From: Flavobacteriales bacterium UBA7666
GTDB taxonomy: Bacteria > Bacteroidota > Bacteroidia > Flavobacteriales_D > Crocinitomicaceae
Length of the DNA stretch: 64,000 nucleotides
Assembly (NCBI GenBank): GCA_002483265.1
Contig: DLHO01000009.1
Coordinates: forward strand, 252,728 to 316,727
Direction: 5' to 3'
Positions within the stretch are counted from its first letter, which is position 1. Each line of letters opens with the position of its first letter. The notes beneath the pieces were generated by a model. It did not search any database. It was given only the letters and a program-made list of their open reading frames with translations, and was not told the origin of the DNA. Positions 44,884 through 53,439 of this stretch are shown in pieces. The translations under genes were made by a program, and so were the position numbers.

Positions 44884-47205
44884 ATGAAAAAACTACTACT
44901 ACTTGTTCTGATCTCAAATGGTTTATTTGTAAAAGGACAAACCCTATTGCCTGCTGGAAGCAATTGGAAATACAACGATACCGGATCAGATTTAGGTTCA
45001 TCCTGGAAAGATCCCGCATTTAGTGACAACTCCTGGTCTTCCGGATTGGCAGAATTGGGGTATGGCGATGGAGATGAACAAACCGTTGTTTCTTATGGAT
45101 CCAATTCCAATAATAAACACATCACAACTTACTTCCGAAAAGTTTTTTTTGCTTCAAATCCATCTCAATTTCAGGAAATAGTGGGTTCTATTCGCAGAGA
45201 TGACGGAGCCGTTGTATATGTCAATGGAACAGAAGTCTTTCGCACAAACATGCCGGGTGGGAGTATTTCGTATCAAACAGTTGCTTCTTCAACCGTTGCA
45301 TTTGGTTCAGAAGACACGTACTATAATTTTGCGTTTAGTCCGGGACTTCTTACCAACGGAAATAATTTAATTGCAGTTGAAATTCATCAGGATGAAGCAA
45401 GCAGCTCCGATATTAGTTTTAACCTTTCACTAAACGGATCTCAAAACAATCCAATCATTCAAGTTACAAGAGAGGCTTATCTCAATTCAGGAACTTCCGG
45501 TTCAATGATTGTTCGTTGGCAGACAGATATTCCGTGTGATTCAAAAGTACGCTACGGAACAAATCCGAATAACCTGAATTTATCAGCTTCTGTTTTCCCT
45601 TATACGACCGAACATGCTGTTCAAATTACGGGATTAATTCCTCAGACAACCTATTACTATTCTATTGGTACTTCATCTAATGAGTTAATACCTTCAAGCA
45701 ATAACCAATATTTCAAAACAAGTCCGTTAGAAGGAACGAGGGATACCTATCGTTTTTGGGCAATCGGTGATGCAGGTATGTCTGATGGAAATCAGCGTGC
45801 AGTGCGTGATGGGTACCTCATTTACAATGAAAACCGGCATGTAGATGGTTGGATCATGTTGGGAGATAATGCATACGGAAACGGAATCAGTGATGGAACA
45901 CAAAGTTGTTACCAAACCGCTTTGTTTACGCAAATGTATGCGGATCTTATTTCAAAAACAGTTTGTTGGCCGGCACTTGGAAATCACGATTACAATAATC
46001 ACATTCCTTTTTCATCATCTCCGGCATATTTCGATATTTTCAATCTTCCAACCAATGGAGAAGCGGGTGGAGTTGCTTCCGGAACGGAGAAGTATTATTC
46101 CTATAACTATGGAAATATTCATTTCATTGTTTTGGACAGCTATGACGAAGATCGTTCGGCTAACGGATCGATGGCAACCTGGCTTGTTTCGGATTTACAG
46201 CAAACTACCGCAGAATGGTTGGTCGCATACTGGCATCATCCGCCCTATACAAAAGGAAGCCATGATTCAGATAATCCGATCTTCATTGACGGTGAATGTG
46301 AAGACATGCGTGAGAACATTATTCCCATCTTGGAGCAATACGGAGTGGATTTAGTTTTGAACGGACACAGTCATTCTTATGAACGTAGCTACTTGATAGA
46401 TTCTCATTATGGAACTTCCGGTACATTGACGCAACAAATGCTGAAAGATGATGGTTCCGGTGGTCGTCTGGATGATTGTCCTTATGAGAAAGAAACAACT
46501 TATACAAAAGCACATCAGGGAACAGTATATGCAGTTGTAGGAAGTTCAGGAAAATTGAGTTCAGTTGCATCAAGTTGGCCACACCCGATTTGCAGTTATG
46601 CAGATCATGACAACATGGGAAGTTTAAGTTTAACCATTCAGAAAAATAGATTGGATGCCCAGTTTGTTTCAACCACAGGTTCTGTTCTGGATCAGTTTTC
46701 AATTATTAAAAACGCCGGTACGACCCAACACATTGTTGCATGTCCGAATGAATTAATCAATTTAACACCCTCTTTCCCCGGGAAAGTTTTGTGGCAGCCC
46801 AGCCAGGTAATTGCAGACTCATTGTCTGTTTTGATTACACATGCTACCATGTATTTAGCCAGCGACACAAATGGGTGTATCGTAGATACCTTTTATGTGG
46901 AATTGGATAATTCGATTAATTGTCCGGGCACTGCCGGAATTTCAGATCAATCAACTCTTACTCCGAAAGTTTGGACAAATTTTTGGCAAGATGAACAGTA
47001 CATTCCCATTCGCTGGTCGGGTTTTAATGGAAATGAATTGAACATCGAAATATGGTCCATTCAGGGACAGCTTGTTCATGCTGAAAAAACACCAAATAAT
47101 CCGAATAAACTATTATTGATCGAATCAAATAAACTGGTCTCAGGAACTTACCTGTTAAAAGTTAGCGATCAGGAAAGTACGATTTTTCTCAAGTTTTTAC
47201 ATTAA
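44884..47205 (+). CDS. Second PAP-like metallophosphoesterase, T9SS cargo
   Basis: A 773-residue exported protein starting MKKLLLLVLISNGLFVKGQ (ATG at 44884; a GTG at 44866 is less likely because it would add six residues before the signal peptide). It has one beta-sandwich module of the type duplicated in the 38925 protein ('LGYGDGDEQTVVSYGS', 'TTYFRKVFF', 'VYVNGTEVFRTNMP'), a PAP FN3 domain, then the phosphoesterase domain with GDAGM, GDNAY, GNHDY, 'YWHHPPYTKGSHDS' and 'NGHSHSYERS'. The end is T9SS-like ('GTYLLKVSDQES'). A paralogue of the 38925 gene, separated by the peroxidase gene; the pair likely arose by duplication. Confidence 0.88.
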   Translation: MKKLLLLVLISNGLFVKGQTLLPAGSNWKYNDTGSDLGSSWKDPAFSDNSWSSGLAELGYGDGDEQTVVSYGSNSNNKHITTYFRKVFFASNPSQFQEIVGSIRRDDGAVVYVNGTEVFRTNMPGGSISYQTVASSTVAFGSEDTYYNFAFSPGLLTNGNNLIAVEIHQDEASSSDISFNLSLNGSQNNPIIQVTREAYLNSGTSGSMIVRWQTDIPCDSKVRYGTNPNNLNLSASVFPYTTEHAVQITGLIPQTTYYYSIGTSSNELIPSSNNQYFKTSPLEGTRDTYRFWAIGDAGMSDGNQRAVRDGYLIYNENRHVDGWIMLGDNAYGNGISDGTQSCYQTALFTQMYADLISKTVCWPALGNHDYNNHIPFSSSPAYFDIFNLPTNGEAGGVASGTEKYYSYNYGNIHFIVLDSYDEDRSANGSMATWLVSDLQQTTAEWLVAYWHHPPYTKGSHDSDNPIFIDGECEDMRENIIPILEQYGVDLVLNGHSHSYERSYLIDSHYGTSGTLTQQMLKDDGSGGRLDDCPYEKETTYTKAHQGTVYAVVGSSGKLSSVASSWPHPICSYADHDNMGSLSLTIQKNRLDAQFVSTTGSVLDQFSIIKNAGTTQHIVACPNELINLTPSFPGKVLWQPSQVIADSLSVLITHATMYLASDTNGCIVDTFYVELDNSINCPGTAGISDQSTLTPKVWTNFWQDEQYIPIRWSGFNGNELNIEIWSIQGQLVHAEKTPNNPNKLLLIESNKLVSGTYLLKVSDQESTIFLKFLH

Positions 47206-47217
47206 CAACATAGAATA

Positions 47218-48789
47218 ATGATTCAAAATAAAATGCTTTTAGGGCTTTGTCTTGCCTTTGCGCAAACGGTAACAGCTCAATGCGATACGACAGACGTTTC
47301 AGGTAATATGATCGTCAGCAGTTCCACTTTTATGTCGGGAGTATATCGAATTACAGGTAAGTTCCAGGTAACAACCGGCACAACTGTTTTTGTACAACCT
47401 CACTCAACGAATGGGTGTGGATCTTTGGAAATTATCGCTTCTGAAATAGTTATTGATGGTACAATCAATGGTGACTATGCGGGATATTCCGGAGGTAATG
47501 GAGGTGCACCAGGTCAAAACGTTACCAGTTTAACAGGAGATCAAACTGCAATTAATTCATGCTCGAATAAAGATAATAATGGATTGGTTCAGTTGAGTGG
47601 TGGAGCATCCGGTTTACAGGGAAGTGGTCCGGGAGCTGCTACGGCTTCTCTGGGAGGTGGAATTGGTTCCGGTCCAAAACAAATTTGTTTGAATTCATCT
47701 GATGAAGCAGGAATGATTGCGGGATCCGGAGGAGGAGGCGCAGGTTCCGGAGCAGCTTATGGCGGTTCGGGGAGTGTAGGAGGAAACGGTGGTGCAGGAA
47801 CTTCTGATTACGTTGCAAGCGGTCTGAGTGTTTCATCTGCTTATCCTGTTCAAGGTGGAACTGGTGGTGCTAGCGGATCTGCTGGCGCTGTTTACGGAAC
47901 ACTTTCCGGAATGGATATTCAGTTGGGTTCAGGAGGATCAGGTGCTGGTGGAGGCGGAAGATCTTTTGATATCGGATTGGCAGGAGGAAACGGTGGTGCT
48001 GGTGGCGGATCAGTGATTCTTCGTGCATCAACAGATTTGGATGTATCAGGAACAATCTCTGTAAATGGTGCAAACGGTCAGGCAGGTGGTGATGGTGGAA
48101 ACGGCGGCGCAACACCTAAATGTTGTTCGGATGGATGTGATGATTGTGGTGAAGCAACACTTTCTACCGGTTCAGGTGGTGCAGGAGGAGCAGGTGGTGG
48201 ATCCGGTGGCGGAATTCTTCTTTTTGCGGATTCCAATGCATCCATTACAGGAACGCTTTCAGTAAAAGGTGGAAATGGTGGAGATGGAGGAGCTCGTGGA
48301 AATGGTGTTTCTTGCAACTACTCAGCTACATTTTGCGGATCACAATCTTTGACTTCAAATAACGGAAATCCGGGACAATCCGGTGGAGCTGGCGGCGGCG
48401 GTCGTATCAAGGTCTTCGTTCCGATCTGTTCTGCAGCGGTAATAAATCCTACAACAACATTGACTGCCGGTACTGGAAATAGTACTGCGGGTAATGGAAC
48501 TTACTTCCTTGGTTGCAGTGAATTATCTGTAATGGAATTGGCTTCCAATTTCAAATTGGATATTTTTCCTAATCCATCCACAGATCAGATCCAATTGACA
48601 ACAAGCTCATTGATTGAAAATGCAGAAGTAAGTCTGATCGACCTTTCCGGAAGAATGGTGTATTCAAACCGACACACGTTATCTTCGGAATCGATTACGA
48701 TTTCATTGGAGAACTTGTCTTCAGGAACCTATCAGTTATTTCTTAACTGGGAAGGTAATTCGATTGTGAAAAAGCTAATCAAGAACTAA
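47218..48789 (+). CDS. Glycine-rich surface protein, T9SS cargo
   Basis: A 523-residue exported protein with a signal peptide (MIQNKMLLGLCLAFAQTVTAQ). Residues ~25-90 form a beta unit ('SGVYRITGKFQVTTGTTVFV', 'IVIDGTINGDYAGYSG'). Then about 300 residues are very rich in Gly, Ser and Ala in 'GGxGGxG' runs interrupted by short hydrophobic strands ('ILRASTDLDVSGTISVNGA'). A Cys pair cluster (CCSDGCDDCG) lies near 300. The final ~80 residues are a T9SS sorting domain (LDIFPNPSTDQ ... GTYQLFLNWEGN). Probably a surface-exposed structural or adhesive protein. It is located 12 bases after the PAP gene and shares a base with the next start. Confidence 0.8.
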   Translation: MIQNKMLLGLCLAFAQTVTAQCDTTDVSGNMIVSSSTFMSGVYRITGKFQVTTGTTVFVQPHSTNGCGSLEIIASEIVIDGTINGDYAGYSGGNGGAPGQNVTSLTGDQTAINSCSNKDNNGLVQLSGGASGLQGSGPGAATASLGGGIGSGPKQICLNSSDEAGMIAGSGGGGAGSGAAYGGSGSVGGNGGAGTSDYVASGLSVSSAYPVQGGTGGASGSAGAVYGTLSGMDIQLGSGGSGAGGGGRSFDIGLAGGNGGAGGGSVILRASTDLDVSGTISVNGANGQAGGDGGNGGATPKCCSDGCDDCGEATLSTGSGGAGGAGGGSGGGILLFADSNASITGTLSVKGGNGGDGGARGNGVSCNYSATFCGSQSLTSNNGNPGQSGGAGGGGRIKVFVPICSAAVINPTTTLTAGTGNSTAGNGTYFLGCSELSVMELASNFKLDIFPNPSTDQIQLTTSSLIENAEVSLIDLSGRMVYSNRHTLSSESITISLENLSSGTYQLFLNWEGNSIVKKLIKN

Positions 48790-50648
48790 TGAAGCATATT
48801 CTTTCCACGTGCCTACTCTTTTTAGCCCTTCCTTTTTTAGGAATGAGCCAGCACACTCCGAAATCGGTGAATGCCTGTTTGAAACCATTTTATCATGGTG
48901 TGGCTTCAGGAGATCCTTTGTCAGATCGTGTCATTTTGTGGACACGCATTACTCCTGAAAATGGAAGTAGTTTACCTCAGATTGTTGAGTGGAAAATTGC
49001 AAAGGATACTGCATTTACTATTGGAATGCAAAGCGGTGTGGTTTTAACGGATCAAGCAAAAGATTATACCGTAAAAGTGGATCCAACAGGATTGCAACCA
49101 AATACGACCTATTATTATCAATTTAAATCCGATACGCTGAAAAGTGTGATTGGAAGAACCAGAACAGCTCCCCTTGGAGACTGTGATAGTTTGCGTTTTG
49201 CGGTTGTTTCGTGTGCAAATTTCGAAGCAGGTTATTTCAATGTGTTTGCAGCTCTAAAAGAACGAAACGATTTTGATGCCGTAATTTGTTTGGGAGATTA
49301 TATCTATGAATACGAATCGGGAGGATATTCTCCCAATCCAACAGTAAACAGACAGTGGGAGCCGTCGAATGAAATTCTTTCCTTATCAGATTATCGTGCG
49401 CGTTATTCAACTTATCGTTTAGATGACGATTTACGTGATCTCCATCAGCAATTCCCAATGATCGTAGTTTGGGACGACCACGAAACTGCTAATGATGCGT
49501 GGATGAATGGTGCTGAAAATCACCAGACAAATGAGGGGAGTTTTGCTACTCGAAAAGCATCAGCTAAACAAGCTTATTTTGAATGGTTACCAATTCGTGT
49601 TACGGGAACTACTGATCCTTATCAGATTTTTAGAGAAATCAAATACGGAGATTTGGTAGATCTGATCATGTTGGACACCCGTTTGCACGGAAGAGATGTT
49701 CAAGCAGGAACAAGCGGAACTACGGTGAATGCAACGACCCGTCAATTATTGGGTACAGATCAATTTACCTGGTTGGGAAATCGTCTTTCTCAGAGTACCG
49801 AACAATGGAAAGTGATCGCACAGCAAGTCATGATCGCACCATTGACCTTATTCGGAGCTGCATTGAATGCCGATCAATGGGATGGTTATCCGGCAGAAAG
49901 AAACAGAGTATTGAATCATATTCTCACTTATAACATCAAAGATGTCGTTGTTATTACAGGAGACATCCATTCCTCTTGGGCAAATGATATTCCAACATCC
50001 AGTTACAATGGTTCTACCGGAAGTGGTTCAGCCGGAGTGGAGTTTGTTGCACCAAGTGTTACATCTCCGGGTATGAATATTCCGGGCGGCTCGTCTGCCT
50101 TGATGTTGGCAAATTCGCATATTAAGTATGCGGAATTATCGACTCATGGATTTGTCATGCTGGATATCAATAAAGTTCGAACTCAAGCCGATTGGTACTT
50201 TGTAAATACCATTGATAGTCGAAATTCAGGATTCTCTTATGCAAAATCATTTAAGACAAACCACTTGTCCCGAAATTTGGAATTAGTGAATGCAGCAAGT
50301 ATTCCCAGAAATTTGATTCAAGGATTTCAACCTTCGAATTGTCCCTACTACCCATTTGTTCCTCCAAGTACAGCCGGATTGAATGAAGAAGTGCCGGTAA
50401 TCCTGAGTCTGTTCCCTAATCCTGCTTCTGAAAATCTATTTTTGAATGTAAGTTTCCCATTTCAGGAAAACAGCGAGATTTTCTTAATCGATGCAGCAGG
50501 AAAAAAGATTCCATTAAAGGAAACATGGAAAGCCCAGGCAGGTTCTTCTCAGTGGATGTTTGATATCCGCGATTTATCAGCAGGAACATATATCCTTTTC
50601 ATAAAGAACGGAACGAGTTACGTTCAGTCGAAAGTGGTGAAGAATTAG
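48789..50648 (+). CDS. PhoD-like alkaline phosphatase, T9SS cargo
   Basis: A 619-residue exported phosphatase of the PhoD family (Ca/Fe-dependent phosphodiesterase-monoesterase). Signal peptide MKHILSTCLLFLALPFLGMS. 'FYHGVASGDPLSDRVILWTR' is the PhoD N-terminal hallmark; metal motifs include 'VVSCANFEAGYF', 'CLGDYIYEYESGGY', 'VVWDDHETANDAWMNGAENH' and 'ITGDIHSSWAND'. The T9SS tail is 'LNLFPNPASENLFL'-like, ending 'GTYILFIKNGTSY'. Its ATG overlaps the stop of the glycine-rich gene by one base, so the two are translationally coupled. Completes the phosphoesterase locus. Confidence 0.88.
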   Translation: MKHILSTCLLFLALPFLGMSQHTPKSVNACLKPFYHGVASGDPLSDRVILWTRITPENGSSLPQIVEWKIAKDTAFTIGMQSGVVLTDQAKDYTVKVDPTGLQPNTTYYYQFKSDTLKSVIGRTRTAPLGDCDSLRFAVVSCANFEAGYFNVFAALKERNDFDAVICLGDYIYEYESGGYSPNPTVNRQWEPSNEILSLSDYRARYSTYRLDDDLRDLHQQFPMIVVWDDHETANDAWMNGAENHQTNEGSFATRKASAKQAYFEWLPIRVTGTTDPYQIFREIKYGDLVDLIMLDTRLHGRDVQAGTSGTTVNATTRQLLGTDQFTWLGNRLSQSTEQWKVIAQQVMIAPLTLFGAALNADQWDGYPAERNRVLNHILTYNIKDVVVITGDIHSSWANDIPTSSYNGSTGSGSAGVEFVAPSVTSPGMNIPGGSSALMLANSHIKYAELSTHGFVMLDINKVRTQADWYFVNTIDSRNSGFSYAKSFKTNHLSRNLELVNAASIPRNLIQGFQPSNCPYYPFVPPSTAGLNEEVPVILSLFPNPASENLFLNVSFPFQENSEIFLIDAAGKKIPLKETWKAQAGSSQWMFDIRDLSAGTYILFIKNGTSYVQSKVVKN

Positions 50649-50665
50649 TTTGGTAAAAACCGAAT

Positions 50666-50710
50666 AAAAAGTAGGGGTGAATCTCCCGTGGCGAACCACC
50701 CCTACTTTTT
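50666..50710. terminator. Strong bidirectional terminator
   Basis: AAAAAGTAGGGGTG (50666-50679) pairs perfectly over 14 bp with CACCCCTACTTTTT (50697-50710), giving a T run on each strand. It separates the convergent PhoD gene (ends 50648) and the 50714 gene. Its core resembles the GTAGGG/CCCTAC repeat at 26796. Confidence 0.92.
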
Positions 50711-50713
50711 TGG

Positions 50714-52207
50714 TTAAAACTCAACAACTGAAAAATAGAGATTTTTACCATTGATCGACTCGATCAGGTATTTATTCTGTTCTTCATTGAGATTGATTGT
50801 TTTGAATTTACTTCCCTCGGGAAGATCTAAATTCACTAATTTGTTTTCAAGAAGTTTTCCGGTGTTCTTATCAAATAAAAGATCGAAAACAGAAGTTTCA
50901 TCAGTATTCACTTTTTTCATTACATCTACTTCATGTTTGTCATTGGAACTGTTTGAAGTTGCGTCTTCCAATAACATTCTTAGATGACCATCAGCTGTCA
51001 AATGAAAGTTTGCAACAGAATTTTTGATTGCTGAGGGAAGCATTTTGGACCATTGATATCCCCCTTTTTTATCGAGTTTCACAATGTAAAAGCCGTCCAT
51101 CATCAAAGGAATAGAAGTCAAGTGGTGAATTACCAGGTAGTTTCCGTCCGTTCCTGCAATAACTTTCGCACTGGATTGTCTGGAGTTAATCTGACGGTTG
51201 AGATCCTCTTCCGAAAACTTCTTCAATAAATCACCTTTATATTCTTCGTAAACTTCATCAACTGTAAAGACATGTGTTTTAGATTCCAAAATTTTTCCGG
51301 TTAAATCCCAACGGTAATATTTGTAACCCTCTTCTTTTTTAGAAGATCCTTTTATTTCAGGAGTACTGTAAGTGAAAATGCCTTCTATTTCTTCCTGATT
51401 ATTCAAATAGGATACTTTTCCATTTGTTACTGCAATGGATTCATCAAGACTGGGTTCAAAATCGATCACTTCTCCGTCTGGCTTTACTACCGTAAAATGA
51501 CACTTATATGTATTTCTCTCCGCAGGATTAGATTTTACTTTGATGATAAATAACTCATCCTTTTCGGATACCTGGAATGCACACTTCGTTAAGTCAAGCA
51601 TTCTTTCATTCAATGATTTCATCTTGTAAATTTCATCGGTTAGCGGAATTTTTTTGACTTCATTAAAATCCTGATCCAGAAATGATACCACATAGCGGTC
51701 ATCTATGATTCGAGTATAAACATATCCTGTACTTGTTTGCCGAACATTTACATTAGGGCCGTAACTGCAATATTGAAGTTTCTCATCCAACATCTTTACC
51801 TCTCCCACCATTTCCAATGATTTGCGGTCTCTTTTCACAGCTCCGATATCCATGTTCGGATTTAGTCCAGCAGAAAAATCGATGAATTCGATGATATATG
51901 AGTCAGTAAAAAATACCTGAAATACCCCCCCATATTTAGCACCTGAATTGATGTTGACTTTTTGGGAGATCATACTCGCATTTGGTTTCAAATCAAAAGT
52001 ATAATACGAATAGTTTTTCTTTGTACCTGTTGCCTGCGTGCCGATAACGCTGTATTTGTTCAGTATGACATAAGATTCAGTTAGGTAGTTGACATTGAAT
52101 AAATTGTCTGAGATTTTAGGGAATGGGCCATAATTTGTTGCGCTTTGTCCAAAGGAAAAAGAGTGAATAAAGAGGTTGAGGATGATCAGTTGACAGGTTG
52201 ATTTCAT
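50714..52207 (-). CDS. Exported protein of unknown function
   Basis: A 497-residue protein with a signal peptide (MKSTCQLIILNLFIHSFSFG). The mature part alternates short strands with charged turns ('YGGVFQVFFTDSYIIEFIDF', 'GYVYTRIIDDRYVVSFLDQD', 'NYLVIHHLTSIPL'), suggesting a beta-propeller-like fold, but no repeat signature is clear. No T9SS tail or lipobox is present, so it is likely periplasmic. The -7 box TAGTTTTG at 52227-52220 is 13 bases before the start. The upstream region is duplicated with the Ada-like gene (see 52196-53439). Confidence 0.7.
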   Translation of the reverse strand: MKSTCQLIILNLFIHSFSFGQSATNYGPFPKISDNLFNVNYLTESYVILNKYSVIGTQATGTKKNYSYYTFDLKPNASMISQKVNINSGAKYGGVFQVFFTDSYIIEFIDFSAGLNPNMDIGAVKRDRKSLEMVGEVKMLDEKLQYCSYGPNVNVRQTSTGYVYTRIIDDRYVVSFLDQDFNEVKKIPLTDEIYKMKSLNERMLDLTKCAFQVSEKDELFIIKVKSNPAERNTYKCHFTVVKPDGEVIDFEPSLDESIAVTNGKVSYLNNQEEIEGIFTYSTPEIKGSSKKEEGYKYYRWDLTGKILESKTHVFTVDEVYEEYKGDLLKKFSEEDLNRQINSRQSSAKVIAGTDGNYLVIHHLTSIPLMMDGFYIVKLDKKGGYQWSKMLPSAIKNSVANFHLTADGHLRMLLEDATSNSSNDKHEVDVMKKVNTDETSVFDLLFDKNTGKLLENKLVNLDLPEGSKFKTINLNEEQNKYLIESINGKNLYFSVVEF

Positions 52208-52225
52208 GATGTTTTTTTACAAAAC
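52196..52225. repeat. Direct repeat A, copy 1
   Basis: Thirty bases identical to 53329-53358. It includes the first codons and the leader of the minus-strand gene starting at 52207. Confidence 0.85.
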
Positions 52226-52227
52226 TA
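52220..52227 (-). promoter_or_regulatory. -7 box (TAGTTTTG) for the 52207 gene
   Basis: Exact TAnnTTTG on the minus strand, 13 bases before the start. The corresponding position in repeat copy 2 (53353-53360) reads TCGTTTTG, so that box has lost its TA. Confidence 0.5.
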
Positions 52228-52260
52228 ATCATTTTACCAAAATTAGAACATCCATTGAAT

Positions 52261-52296
52261 CCTAACTTTCCATTCTCAGATGGAATGCGATTACTC
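52261..52296. repeat. Direct repeat B, copy 1, with a 5' remnant of the Ada-like gene
   Basis: Thirty-six bases matching 53404-53439 with three mismatches. Starting at the ATG at 52280 it reads MECDYSYSYWIT then a stop, which aligns with the intact start MESDFSYQSP of the methyltransferase at 53423. Confidence 0.75.
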
Positions 52297-52318
52297 CTAT
52301 TCCTACTGGATCACCTGA
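52280..52318 (+). pseudogene. Truncated 5' remnant of the Ada-like methyltransferase gene
   Basis: A 12-codon frame (MECDYSYSYWIT, stop at 52316-52318) similar to the first codons of the intact gene at 53423. It overlaps the end of the minus-strand 52303 gene. A remnant, not a working gene. Confidence 0.55.
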
Positions 52319-53262
52319 ATCTGTCGCATGATAGAATGACCATCTGCAGATACAATTCGTGCCAAATAAACACCTTGCTGTAAAGCACTCAGATCAAAAC
52401 TTAGTTCGTTTCCGGTACTGTTCTCATAACGAAGAAGCGATTGTCCATTTAAATCATAGATTTCCACGTAATTGATCAGTTGGTTTGATTGAATAGTAAC
52501 AGTTGAGCTGGATGGATTTGGAAAAATAACCAGGCTTGTTTCGTTTTGTTCGGAAAGAGAAAGTGTTCTGGAACACTCTTCGGAATATTCCGGTGAACCA
52601 GGGTAAGTTTGCCAATTTTCATAGATAGACTGAACATCTGATTTATGACATAATAAACGAGAGAATTGTTCGAAATTTCCGAAAATTGGAGTGTTGAATC
52701 CATTGTTTCCACCAACTCCCTCAATAACAGAAACATAAGCAGAATCTGATGAATTTGTACCAAGAGCCCAGCGTTTGTAGTAATTCCCATCCATAAGTTG
52801 TATTGAATCCTGACCCATTACCAGAAGATTCGGATAATATAAGTTGGTGACTGTTTCGGGATATGGCTGACCGATAACCAAACTTCCGAAATCGTAAAGC
52901 AACTGATCTGTTTGATTCGAGGGATTCCAGATAAACACTTTTTTTTGCATCACATCTTGCCGGAAGTAACCTGTTGTATAAGGAACAGAACCTCCTCCTT
53001 CACTATAATTTTGTTGAGAGCCCCAATTATCCATCCATTTGTAAATGCCATGACTTCCGAATCGGATATAGGTTTGACCGTTTATTACCGTGTCTCCCAA
53101 GGTATAAACAGCTGAAATAGTGGTTTCATATTCATGAAAACCTCCAGTAAATAATTTCGTCTGAATCCAAACAGCATTTGTTTCCGGGATCGGGCGGTAA
53201 GCCATTTGTCCCCAACTGTTTTTTATTAAAAGAAGGGTTGTTATTGCAAGTACGAATTTCAT
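52303..53262 (-). CDS. T9SS cargo protein of unknown function
   Basis: A 319-residue exported protein (signal peptide MKFVLAITTLLLIKNSWGQ). The mature domain (~20-230) is beta-rich with 'YISAVYTLGDTVINGQTYIRF'-like strands and 'GVGGNNGFNTPIFGNFEQFS', a pattern seen in many Bacteroidota exported proteins with no known activity. Residues ~235-319 are a T9SS sorting domain (LVIFPNPSSSTVT ... GVYLARIVSADG). The gene lies exactly between two copies of a diverged direct repeat and looks like an insertion between a formerly divergent gene pair. Two short minus-strand remnants and a promoter box flank it. Confidence 0.78.
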   Translation of the reverse strand: MKFVLAITTLLLIKNSWGQMAYRPIPETNAVWIQTKLFTGGFHEYETTISAVYTLGDTVINGQTYIRFGSHGIYKWMDNWGSQQNYSEGGGSVPYTTGYFRQDVMQKKVFIWNPSNQTDQLLYDFGSLVIGQPYPETVTNLYYPNLLVMGQDSIQLMDGNYYKRWALGTNSSDSAYVSVIEGVGGNNGFNTPIFGNFEQFSRLLCHKSDVQSIYENWQTYPGSPEYSEECSRTLSLSEQNETSLVIFPNPSSSTVTIQSNQLINYVEIYDLNGQSLLRYENSTGNELSFDLSALQQGVYLARIVSADGHSIMRQIQVIQ

Positions 53263-53298
53263 ATTAAGTGGATTATGTCCTAGTGATACACGAATTTT

Positions 53299-53340
53299 TC
53301 AAAGGTTGTATTTAAATATCAAACGAATGGTTGATTTCAT
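53299..53340 (-). pseudogene. Truncated 5' remnant of the 50714-52207 gene
   Basis: On the minus strand the frame starting at 53340 reads MKSTIRLIFKYNL then stops. Its first eight residues align with MKSTCQLI of the intact gene at 52207. It lies in repeat copy 2, whose -7 box is mutated. A remnant, not a working gene. Confidence 0.6.
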
Positions 53341-53358
53341 GATGTTTTTTTACAAAAC
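53329..53358. repeat. Direct repeat A, copy 2
   Basis: Thirty bases identical to 52196-52225. Confidence 0.85.
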
Positions 53359-53403
53359 GACTATTTTTAGCTGGACGGAAGAATTTATTGAGTCAAGATT
53401 TTC

Positions 53404-53439
53404 CCTAACTTTCCATTCTCAAATGGAATCCGATTTCTC
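53404..53439. repeat. Direct repeat B, copy 2
   Basis: Thirty-six bases matching 52261-52296 with three mismatches; spans the start codon of the methyltransferase gene at 53423. The A-B spacing is 45 bases here and 35 bases in copy 1. Confidence 0.75.

Noticed and set aside
47639..48317. Several open frames on both strands across the glycine-rich gene
   Set aside because: Low-complexity GGN codon runs keep other frames open; only the frame with signal peptide and T9SS tail is credible.
52196..53439. Insertion sequence flanked by direct repeats
   Set aside because: No transposase, no terminal inverted repeats, and the repeats are long gene starts rather than short target duplications.
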